Shown piece by piece: positions 55,476 through 64,000 of a stretch of DNA of 64,000 bases. Origin of the DNA: Acheta domesticus. Its lineage: Eukaryota > Arthropoda > Insecta > Orthoptera > Gryllidae. The stretch lies in the NCBI GenBank assembly GCA_031308135.1, contig JAHLJT010009436.1, positions 162,801,681 through 162,865,680 of the forward strand, written 5' to 3'. Position numbers and translations under genes: made by a program. The notes under the pieces are model-generated. The model was not told the DNA's origin. It saw only the letters and a program-made list of their open reading frames with translations, and made no database searches. How positions within the stretch are numbered: the stretch's first letter is position 1; every line of letters begins with the position of its first letter.

Positions 55476-57404
55476 GGGGAAGGTCGGGTGGTATCGGCCA
55501 CCTTAGCTTTAAATATGATTTCTTAATTAAGGTTAGTTAAAATTATTCGTGAAATACAGAATATGAAACTTCAATCTCTTATTCACACTCTCTATCAAAA
55601 CAGTTTGGTTTGAAAGTAAAATAATATGCTTATTTGGGGGTAGTAAAAATCGTTGACAATTTACATGGCTAAAAAGTGGAGGGTGGTATCGGACAACTAA
55701 AGAAATAATGGTAAAATAACTTTAATGGAGTTTTTATCACAGCTATTCACCAAAGATACGCTTCCTGAGAAAATATTACATTACATAATATAAAGAAAAA
55801 TGAGTATTGGTTAAATGGGAAAAGAACAATTTGAGAATTAAAAACAAAAACGAACATGGCATGAGTCTCATGAGAAATATCGAACATTTATGCTAAATTT
55901 ATAACTTCACAACAATAATTTTTGCAGGGTGTTTCTTTTGAAATGTCCTTCACAATGACTATCTTCATATTACTTCCTCTCATTTCCCGCGAGTTTTACT
56001 CGTAGTTTCCTGAAATACGAACAAAATCCACCTTAGTATTCCAATATTACCTCCAAACAATTTACAATCAATAAATACGAAAAAGTGAAGAGAAGACCTA
56101 GAACTGTCCGGTACCATCCGATTCTACTTTGTCCGATACCACCCGCAAGACCCTCAACCTCAAGAAGAATACAACGCAGAAATAAATTGTACAAACCAAC
56201 TTGTACTGCTGTAACGTAACAAATACACCTTAGTATACATACTAGACACAGTAGAATATATTCAAACTTATCATAAAAGAAGTTTCATAGATCCAAAGTT
56301 ATCTTCGTACTCTGGATAACATACAAAAAAGTAAAACGTGTCGCAATAACCAAACTGATTGATGTACTCATTCAATATAGCATTTGCAAAGACTATTTCA
56401 CTCATGTCTGTCCGCGTCGTAAGTAGCCAATGGTAAGCAAGGATATATTCAAATTAAACCAATCCCAGATGTTTATCGCCATCAGTTTGTTTACCTTTTT
56501 TTATCGCTGTAAAACCTTTGTTTACCTTTTTATGATAACGATAGCAATTGTTTCACCTTCAAAATAGCTTGTGTGCTTCAGTATAATTTTAAAATGTTTC
56601 GTTTTGGTTATGTTTAAAACTCTGAAATAGAATATATTATTAACAATTCAGTGCCGGAAAACAGCGAAGGAACAAAGAAAGCGTGTGGAAGCAATTTCAA
56701 GAATTTTGTGAGGAAAGAATATACAAATGGACAGCACAAACTACAAATGAGGAATTTTACACATATTTTAGGTAATTAATATACGAAGATTAGATGGTGA
56801 AGAGTACAAAGAATATACTATCAAAACAATGTGGAACGTTACATCAAAAATTATTCAGGAAAATAATTTAATGAGTGCATACGTGTGTTCAATCTATTCG
56901 AAAGCGACGAATTCCGCTGCTAATTCATCTTATGCATCTTCCATTTCAAATACTTCCACGGAAGGGCAAGACTTGGAAAACAACTTCCTACAACTTTAAT
57001 GATTGTGCTTTTAATTAATGTTCTTTTAAGTAGCCTTGTCATTATTGTTTTTCGAAAAGTTTCATTACCAAAAAATTGAAACATATTTGAAATCATTTTC
57101 TGCATTAAACTGTTATTCAAATGTTACTTGATTATAAGTTATTCCAGGAGGCAGTGATAAGTCGGAGCTGAATGATAGGTTTTCATTTTTCGGTTGTAAT
57201 TTTGAGTAATATTTCCCTTTCTCGTAATTCCTATGATTTAAACTATCCTTTCAAATCATGTAATGTGTTTATTCGTGATATTACTTTTGATAATTCGTTT
57301 CCAGGAATACACTGACAGTGTGACACGTGCTACCACCAGTGCCCAGTGCCCTAAACTACTTTTTTCCGATACCACTCGCTGTCCGATATCACTCGACGTT
57401 CCCC
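55476..57404. mobile_element. DNA transposon with GGTATCGG-type inverted ends
   Basis: The left end GGGGAAGGTCGGGTGGTATC (55,476-55,495) is matched in inverse orientation by the right end, whose complement starts GGGGAACGTCGAGTGATATC (57,404 downwards). GTGGTATCGGAC-type words also occur inside in both orientations (near 55.68, 56.11, 56.13 and 57.37 kb), resembling subterminal transposase-binding repeats. No clear target duplication was found. The superfamily is unknown. Confidence 0.6.
56650..56998 (+). pseudogene. Degenerate coding segment resembling a tyrosine-recombinase core-binding domain
   Basis: In frame the plus strand reads KESVWKQFQEFCEERIYKW, TNEEFYTYFR, stop, LIYED, stop; after a one-base shift it continues DGEEYKEYTIKTMWNVTSKI and runs to a TAA at 56,996-56,998. 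'W.QF..FC......TNEEF..YF..L.......ST+.+..S.+' is the pattern of SAM-like core-binding domains in Crypton-type tyrosine recombinases and related host proteins. Two stops and a frameshift make it inactive. The assignment rests on a short pattern, and elements of that type normally lack inverted ends, so it could be unrelated cargo or chance. Confidence 0.3.
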
Positions 57405-57415
57405 TATACATTTTT

Positions 57416-57454
57416 ACTTTCTCGCCTTACGAATACTTCGTAAGAAGAGAAAGT
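57416..57454. other. Terminal hairpin of HPR copy 3
   Basis: The left arm (57,416-57,433: ACTTTCTCGCCTTACGAA) pairs with 57,437-57,454, with a two-base internal mismatch and loop TAC. The stem has 16 paired bases. Confidence 0.85.
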
Positions 57455-57560
57455 TATGTAATCGTGCGGCGGAAAACGGAGAATTTTCGCCAGAAAATCT
57501 CTTATAGCAGGGGTCTAGTGACAAAAAAGTGGATAAAACCTGTTATTCCTAGCGATTGCC
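57416..57560 (-). repeat. HPR family, copy 3 (right end only)
   Basis: On the minus strand the order matches copies 1 and 2: GGTTTTATCCACTTTTTTGT, the GGCCCGGCAAT-equivalent, ATTTTC, then ATTACATAACTTTCTC and the terminal hairpin. It lies within about 12 bp of the right end of the preceding DNA transposon. The family's tandem-unit part is absent. Confidence 0.7.
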
Positions 57561-58984
57561 TTAGTGTTATCTGTCAGAGCCGGAAAGTGTATTTGTCTTC
57601 GCGTCTTGCAGAGACAGGAGAGCATGTCACAACTCTGACCTCTCAGCTGTGCGGTTTGCGCGTGCAATTCTCAGCAATCGTCGGCTGTCCCGCGAGCTGC
57701 CGCGCCGAACTCCAGCCACCAAATCTCAACCACAGCCACCAGATCAAATGTTTTCGAAGTTTTGAAGCTTGTTCTTCGCTCCAAGTAGTCTTATTTCCTT
57801 TGTCCATATTGAAGTCTACTTTAGTCAGTTTTAGCATCAACATTACTATGCCTGTCATTTAAAAGTCTATATTTTAGATAGATTGTGGGCGATTTCCCTG
57901 GTATGCAGACGTGGTCTATGTGTTACGTATAGTTCCATTGTCTTTGTGCAAATGGAAGTTCGATATAAGTGTATGAATAGTGTGGTATTTACCGAGTACA
58001 CGAATTGTAATTCATTTTTTGATTTGCATTATAGGATGCAAACTGTATCAGTTTACTGAGGCTTGAACTTAACTCTTTGAAAAACTTCATAGTCTCAAAA
58101 AAGGTAATTAGTGAGTTTCATATTATTTACTTAAATTATTTCACTTCGGAATGAGGGGGAAAAACTTACGTTTGGCAAGAGAAACTACTTCAAAATCCAT
58201 GTTGCCCAAGAAATATCCAATTTTCCCCCCATTCGCGTCGAATACAGGGTGGCCCATTTAACTTGCAAATCAAAATAACTCAAAAAAATTCAACGTACAC
58301 AAGTATCTCGAAGGGAGACATCTGTCATACCTAAAATCAAACTTCCCCACTCACCCCTTGAGGGTGAGGCGGAAGCCAACTTTGCAATCTTAAATAGGAA
58401 CCTTAACCTTTTATTGTAGATGCGGATTCTTCACTAAAAAATACATACGTTTGGTAACTTTTTATCGAGAGATACTGGCCGACAATTAGACACCTCCAGG
58501 GTATTGCTACTTTTGAACATCGGTTCGATGAGAGCTGATTTCGAATCTGTCGACACGCTCGGGTTCTTAATAGGAATGCTAAACGGATTTAGTAATAAAA
58601 TGTTTTTATTTGATGAAACCTTACTTCTTAGATTTTTGTTTCATTTAGTGATATTTGTTGGTAACGCCTATGTTTTATATCGTAATAGATCATTAATCAT
58701 CCATTTTCTATAAACTTCGGTTTTTGAAAATGTATAGATCCCGAATTGGGAAATTCTATTAAATATCCAACTCAAAGTTCTTAATTATGGCGACCGTAGG
58801 AGAAAAGTTTCAGTAGGTTAAATGACACTGATATGTAAATAAAATACATGTGAAAATAACACACTTCGCCATATATAGAGAGGGTTTCAGAAAACAATTG
58901 CATTTATTTAGAATTCAACCAATGGTTTTACAGTTTTTCTTATCGATTCAAGAGTCGGTAATTCAGAGTTCCCTACCGAAATTC
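57561..58984. other. Unassigned DNA
   Basis: CpG-rich at 57.58-57.72 kb. GGGTGGCCCATTTAACTTGC near 58,247 resembles the end of some insect repeats, but no partner end was found. Remaining frames have no motifs. Confidence 0.35.
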
Positions 58985-59085
58985 CGAAATGTTATCCAGT
59001 ACCAAAACCTCATACCTACTTCCAGTACCGAAACCTCGTACCACATCCAGTATCAAAACCAAAAATCCCATCCAGTAGGACACGA
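58985..59085. repeat. ~26-bp imperfect tandem repeat
   Basis: Four variants of TCCAGTACCAAAACCTC occur in succession, spaced about 25-27 bp. Confidence 0.6.
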
Positions 59086-60470
59086 TGGCCCGTATTCCTA
59101 AGGGCAGTGAGATTTGGAAATAAAATCGAGGAGAACCGGCATCACTTTCTTCTCAAAGACAGGATGTCAGGTAGCATCATTTTTTCGGGCTTAGATTTAG
59201 CTGTTTCGACCTGACTGTAAACCATGAAAGGAAGATAAAATGACTTGTTTCTAATCTAAATATCATAAAAATGTATTCAATGTTGCAATTTAATTACTCA
59301 AATCTAATTATTGATCGAGATTGCACAATGCTAAATTAATTACACTTCTTAAGATTCTGATCTGATAGAATATGAAGTCAGTCAGACATATAAAAATTTC
59401 TACTAAAATTCTAAACATCTTATTCTTCTTAACCGCGAAAAAGCATAAGCACATTTTAAAATTTAACTGATGTGTCGCCGATCGAGCTACAGATTCATAT
59501 AAGGGCGTCTGGTGTGTCTATGTGTATAATTATTGAAGTGGCGCTGTACAGATTTAAAAATAATATATTTTGAAAGTTATAAAGATGCCTGAAATCATAG
59601 ACAGATCAGGAATTTTTGCTTCTTTAAACACGCACATTTTTAAAGAAAACTTTGTCAATTAGGGTACAATCACAGGAAAGTGAAAAATCGTCTGGAATAC
59701 TTGCCTGAGTCTTCGCCACTTCCATCGAGAGATTTCCCCACTGTCCGGGTGCACCGGAGTCTTGGCCGCTGGGCCCATGCGCCCTTATTAATAAAAGAAG
59801 TGCGTGTGGCGTGTCGCGCGCCCGTTGGGCGTCCACCCTCCGCCCTTCCACCGCCCCCAGGACACGTCTCACCGCGTGGGCGGTCCCTTCGCACCTCCGC
59901 CAATAAACCGATGGACGAGGGGGCGTGTTATACGGGCTGTGCCCACGCCAAGGGCACCGGACAAGCCTTGTCGGCTCCCTTTGACTTACTAGCCCTCGCG
60001 TAATGGGGAGGCGGCTTTTGTTGCGAGTGAAGCCGTATGATTTGGAGAGGACGGTGCAGCCAGGGGGATTAAGTTAGGAAATTAATGAATGAAAATTGCT
60101 TTCTTTGGGATGTAGCGTTTTCCACCGGTCAGTCGGCGACATAACAAAGGTCTCTAGGGTCACTGCAGTGGGGTCTTTTATGGTCGTCATAAAAGGTCTG
60201 TGCTCGGGAAACCATTGTGGGGGCTGCAGCGCAAAGTAAAGCCGAACGTACATTGCGGCTGTCACCGCCCTCACGAGCTCCTAAAATTTACAACCTTCTC
60301 AGCACACAAACGTCTATTAATAATACGATGCCTGAATGCGTTCTGACGATATATAGGTGATATAAAATATATTGATACTCAATTAATCATTTACATTTTC
60401 TGTAAGTCAAATTAAATTTTAATATCGAGAAATCTCACAATTCAATCTAGAAATATTGTACCTACTCGCC
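59086..60470. other. Unassigned DNA with CpG island at 59.73-60.01 kb
   Basis: The island (GGGCCCATGCGCCC, CCGCGTGGGCGGTCCC) has frames of 107 (plus), 82 and 77 codons (minus) without recognised motifs. Could be a promoter island or a repeat fragment. Confidence 0.35.
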
Positions 60471-60471
60471 A

Positions 60472-60650
60472 GTTTTACTCCACGGCATACTGCCGCAACA
60501 TAGAGAAAGCATTGTAATGTCGCGGGAAAACAGTGATTTTTCGTAAGAAAAACACTCATTGCCGAGTCCTGGTTACAAAACAGTGATTTCTGTCCATTCG
60601 TTCGTCCTAGCGTCTTTCCGTCCGTCCGGTGTGGTAGTTTCTAAAATGTA
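60472..60650 (-). repeat. HPR family, copy 4 (right end only)
   Basis: The minus strand shares with the other copies the (GGAC)n-like array (TCCGTCCGTCC on plus), the CCAGGACTCGGCAAT block and CATTACAATGC before the terminal hairpin. It is the most diverged of the four. Confidence 0.65.
60483..60495. other. Terminal hairpin of HPR copy 4
   Basis: CGGCA (60,483-60,487), loop TAC, TGCCG (60,491-60,495). It sits where the other copies have their hairpin, with weaker outer pairing (TTTTACTC against GAGAAAGC). Confidence 0.65.
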
Positions 60651-61094
60651 CAAATTCATCCGACACATCGAAGAGTAGACTTGACGTTTTCGAAGAGAAG
60701 ATAACCCAGGAAGACGACGGTGATGTGGAAGTGGGATGTTGAAAAAGCCGTGAGTGAGGCAAAGGGCGATGGGCTGTCCGAGAAGGAACTGCGTAGTGGT
60801 GATGGGAATGGGCGTGTTTTAGGATGATTCGTACGAAACTTCAGGTCGAAAATGAACAGGACAAGAGATAAATAGTACAGAGTTTGGGTACAAAAATTGT
60901 ACTTGTATATCGCCACAGGAAAATAGAACAAATGAACTGCACCAAAGAGCGTCTTCGAACTCATTTGCTTTGTGTCTCACATAACATAAAATGCAATAAC
61001 TTTGCATTTATTCGTGAGTGATAGTGGATTTCGTCGAAAAAAACAGATTACTAATTTAGTTGTCTGTTAAGAAGGGGAATATGCACTATTTCAA
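60651..61094. other. Unassigned DNA
   Basis: A 102-codon minus-strand frame (60,656-60,964) rich in Phe/Ser/Leu has no recognised motif. Confidence 0.35.
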
Positions 61095-61718
61095 CCTTCC
61101 AGCGGGCGTGCGTAAAATGTTCGCACCAGCAGGCGCGTGTCGTAAATTTTACGACATTTACTGACTCTTGAAAAAATCAAAGAAATTGTAGAACAATGGA
61201 ATTTTATGTCGCATTATAATATTTAAGAAAGATATTTACTACCATAAAACATATCCGTTGCTAAACGTTCGTATTTAGTATCAAAAAGTTCTTGTTCCGA
61301 TCCGTATCGTTCTGATGCTCGTCTATATTTTCAACATTCGTTTACTGTCACTATCACTATCCAATTCATGATCTTCCTCCGATCAGACAGCTCTTGAAGA
61401 ATATTCTGATTTTCGTTTACGTGAATTATTTATCTGGACATTTTACAGAAAATTTCGATTAAGCAAAATTATTATACAATATTTAGCACAACAGCCGGCG
61501 CGCAGCGTAAAGTGTACGTCACTATGCACTTATCCCGAATAGAGAGTTACAAAAACTGAATATAGCGTGCAAACTAAATAGTGACTGCCGGAATGCATCA
61601 CTGAAGATACCTGCAAGAAATACCAATAACGGAGAAATCTTTGACAACAATGGGTTGACAGCAAAACAAAAAAATCTGCTATTGTCGTAAAATTTACGAC
61701 AGCCCGCCCGCTGGAAGG
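61095..61718. mobile_element. piggyBac-type MITE
   Basis: Ends CCTTCCAGCGGGCG (61,095-61,108) and its inverse CGCCCGCTGGAAGG (61,705-61,718). The right flank is TTAA (61,719-61,722); the left flank is TCAA (61,091-61,094), one change from TTAA. piggyBac elements use TTAA targets and often have C-rich ends beginning CC(C/T). Subterminal palindromes GTCGTAAATTTTACGAC (61,139-61,155) and GTCGTAAAATTTACGAC (61,684-61,700) are placed symmetrically. No transposase frame is present, so it is nonautonomous. Confidence 0.8.
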
Positions 61719-61722
61719 TTAA

Positions 61723-62911
61723 AGAGATGGGAGTATCTTCACCCACGTGGAATTCAAATAATCACGTTATCGAAACTATTAACTTTTTCTCTTCTTGTCA
61801 TTCCATTTTTCTGCCACAACATTATTTCTTTTCAATAAAAAGAACGTTTCAAATATTTATTTTGAAAACTCGATATTCTCGTATGTCTTTTCTGCAATAT
61901 TTGCGCTTTACTTCAATTAATTTATCAAGATGAACCCTGCATGCAATAAATTGTAAATGCTAAGAATGTCCGACCGCTACACACTATCCAGTTGAATCTC
62001 CGAATGAAGTCCAAGGGTATTCTTGTGCCATAGTGACATGTAGTGTGAAGAGCGTTGTGTGGGGAGGATGAGGGAATTCGATTATGCAGGTCAGAGCGCA
62101 GGACAAAGTGGGCTACAAAACTTCCGAGGTCTTTCTTGAGACCGATGTCGATTTCTAAAAGAGATGGCGGATGAAAGACTGGAAAGCTATAGCAGCAAAG
62201 AAATTATCTTTGGAGGTCACTTAATCGTCGGGTTCGAAATCTGTCGAAATTATGTCAAGCAAAATTGATTGACATAATTATATTTATTTGTGCCATATTA
62301 TGACGAAAACTGAAGTGTATGACTGGTATTTAATGAAAATAAGTTGCTATAATATCTTACAGGTTATTGATATTTTAAGTAAAAACGTGATTGAGACGTG
62401 ACAGATGTTTATAATTTAATTCAAACCATATACTATTATAATGTTCAGAATAAAAGTGTTTCAAAGATAAATATTACCACTTTTATAGCGCCACAAATCA
62501 AGGGCATTATTCAAACTCTTCTGCAATGTAATTGTTCTAAAAAGCCGAATTAGGAAATTATTTAAGTATATCAGTGACATAATACACAATATTCAAGTTA
62601 CAACTGCCTTTCATAAAAAGTTTAAAAGCAACATGCAACAACCACACATTTGTTTTAATCTTTTGTTTTTGGGTGGTTGGGTTCACGGGCACAGCTCTCC
62701 TGCTTTTTTACCTACCTATGTGATTAATTAAAACCTAATAACAAACTACTTCGTGGTTGGGTGCTCCAATGCTGACAATTTCAAAATGTTTGCTTCTGCA
62801 TTACGCAGAACTGCGTTTTTCGCAAGGCTGCGCCGCCGATCGCTATCCGCTTGGTTTGGCCTCCCCTAAAAGAGACCTGAGCTGTTATGACAACTAAGGT
62901 CAAGAGCTCCT
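61723..62911. other. Unassigned AT-rich DNA
   Basis: No gene or repeat was recognised between the two MITEs. Confidence 0.4.
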
Positions 62912-62914
62912 TTA

Positions 62915-63738
62915 AGGCTGCTCCACAATATCCCGCGAACGGGAACGGCAACGTGAACGGGAACTTAAAGATAGTTTAAAGATTAACATCTTAAGCGGAC
63001 GTTCACAACACGACGAAAACCCGAAGTTTGATGGGAACGGGAACGATGGTGAACATTTATCTTGGTCAGGAAACGGAAAGCGTTTCGACCAGTGAAAGTG
63101 CAGCAAATTACAACGCAATTTTCCAGCTAATCGAGCGCACGACACTGTTCTGGAGCGGAGTTAAGAGTGTAGTGCGACATTAAGGTTAGAACGTGGATTT
63201 GCGAAGTTTCGATTTCTGGAGAGATTTGTTAGTCATTGTTGAGTTGTTGTTACTTCTTTTTAGTAATTATAATTTGATTATTTGTCCATTAATAGAGTAC
63301 TTAGAATTAAAATAACCCCCCAAATATATTTTATATATTTCGATAAGGTACATTGAAGTTGATTGGTTTTTGATAAAATTTTAGTTAGTTGTATTTTCCG
63401 TAACTTTCTAGTAGTTTTTGCATTTTTCATTCTTATTATTTTGTTTTTTGTAATTAATATTCTTTCAAGTATTTATTATTCATAGCAGCACACGCGAACA
63501 CAACAGACAGATGGCAAACCAAAGAGCTGTCAGGGATTCTAGCCTAGCTAGAATTGCATTGGTTTCCGAACTGTTGTTGTCATTGAAAGTTCTCTTTTGT
63601 GCCGCTACAGTTTTCTAGCGCTACTCCTCTTTCTGGTGGCGTTTATTGTGAAGCACTGACATCTCGCGTTTCCGTTCCCATCCCCGTTCTCGCCTCCGCG
63701 TTGCCGTTCCCGTTCGCGGGCTGTTGTGGAGCGGTCCT
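62915..63738. mobile_element. PIF/Harbinger-type MITE
   Basis: Terminal inverted repeats of about 40 bp: left AGGCTGCTCCACAATATCCC (from 62,915), right complement AGGACCGCTCCACAACAGCC (from 63,738), both continuing CGCGAACGGGAACGGCAACG. Flanks are TTA on both sides (62,912-62,914 and 63,739-63,741), the three-base TWA duplication typical of PIF/Harbinger. GGGAACGG words recur inside near both ends, like subterminal binding repeats. There is no transposase frame. Confidence 0.85.
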
Positions 63739-63859
63739 TTAGACCCAGAAGGTTGGATGCGAAGCCTCTGCGCCATCGAGCTTCGTTGTACAGCGACGCC
63801 GCTTGGCGCAGCACTATCGGTCTCTCGAGTTGCTCACCTTTGACGCACTGACAGTAGGG

Positions 63860-63990
63860 AGTTTTTGCCACCTCGAACGTTAAGCACTGTCGATCTTCAG
63901 CGCATGCGCAGATGCACTTAAGTGATGCGAAACTTGAACTGCGCATGAGCAGAAGATCGATAGTGCTTAACGTTCGAGGTGGCAAAAACT
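63860..63990. mobile_element. Small fold-back element
   Basis: A ~52-bp left arm (63,860-63,911, starting AGTTTTTGCCACCTCGAACG) is inverted almost perfectly at about 63,939-63,990; the loop is about 27 bp. The arms contain GTTAAGCACT(G/A)TCGATCTTC. Target duplications are not evident, so the class is unassigned. Confidence 0.8.
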
Positions 63991-64000
63991 TTCTAGTAAA

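Noticed and set aside
57263..57862. 199-codon plus-strand frame
   Set aside because: It runs across the end of the GGTATCGG transposon, HPR copy 3 on the minus strand and a CpG-rich patch, so it cannot be one gene.
58247..58500. Transposon end starting GGGTGGCCCATTTAACTTGC
   Set aside because: It resembles ends of some insect repeats but no inverted partner or target duplication was found nearby.

Overview
The window looks like intergenic DNA from an arthropod, most likely an insect nuclear genome. It is AT-rich with scattered CpG-rich islands, has no operons or bacterial genes, and I could not recognise a single host protein-coding gene in it. What can be identified is almost entirely mobile DNA: a near-complete I/Jockey-type LINE, a truncated Penelope-like element, fragments of other LINEs, mariner, PIF/Harbinger and piggyBac relatives, two tRNA-derived SINE families and several unclassified interspersed repeats. 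The TE mix (Penelope, mariner, a LINE with a CCHC gag and an RNase H) fits insects; I cannot name the species.

Layout. 0-19 kb: AT-rich filler with a Jockey-like remnant on the minus strand (1.4-2.0 kb), a hammerhead-like motif (3.6 kb), a pyrimidine-rich low-complexity block (4.8-6.5 kb), a TE-associated ORF relic (8.5-9.1 kb), copy 1 of an unclassified repeat called here family B (10.2-11.3 kb), a LINE C-terminal scrap (11.6-11.8 kb), one SINE (12.66-13.22 kb, minus) and a C-rich block (15.5-16.3 kb). 19-30 kb: a 5'-truncated Penelope-like element with a GIY-YIG endonuclease and a hammerhead-like 3' motif; a repeat family with tandem ~300-bp units and a palindromic end (called HPR here; 21.5-23.4 kb); then the best-preserved element, the I-like LINE at 24,370-29,735, flanked by a 12-bp target-site duplication and broken by one frameshift and one apparent deletion. 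30-48 kb: mostly unassigned, with a second tRNA-type SINE (34.1 kb), a relic of a TE-associated protein (39.0-39.6 kb, minus), family B copy 2 (39.9-40.7 kb), a fold-back mariner derivative (41.9-42.7 kb), a Harbinger transposase scrap (43.5-43.9 kb) and HPR copy 2 (47.6-48.5 kb). 48-64 kb: two more copies of the long SINE (48.8 and 53.8 kb), two LINE remnants (51.3-53.1 kb), a ~1.9-kb DNA transposon with repeated GGTATCGG motifs (55.5-57.4 kb), HPR copies 3 and 4 on the minus strand, a piggyBac-type MITE (61.1-61.7 kb), a PIF/Harbinger-type MITE (62.9-63.7 kb) and a small fold-back element at the right edge.

The elements do not form one pathway. The LINE carries its own endonuclease, reverse transcriptase and RNase H; the SINEs and MITEs have no coding capacity and must have been moved by machinery encoded elsewhere. 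The most unusual observation is that four HPR copies all end in a hairpin at the same place while the stem sequence differs from copy to copy.
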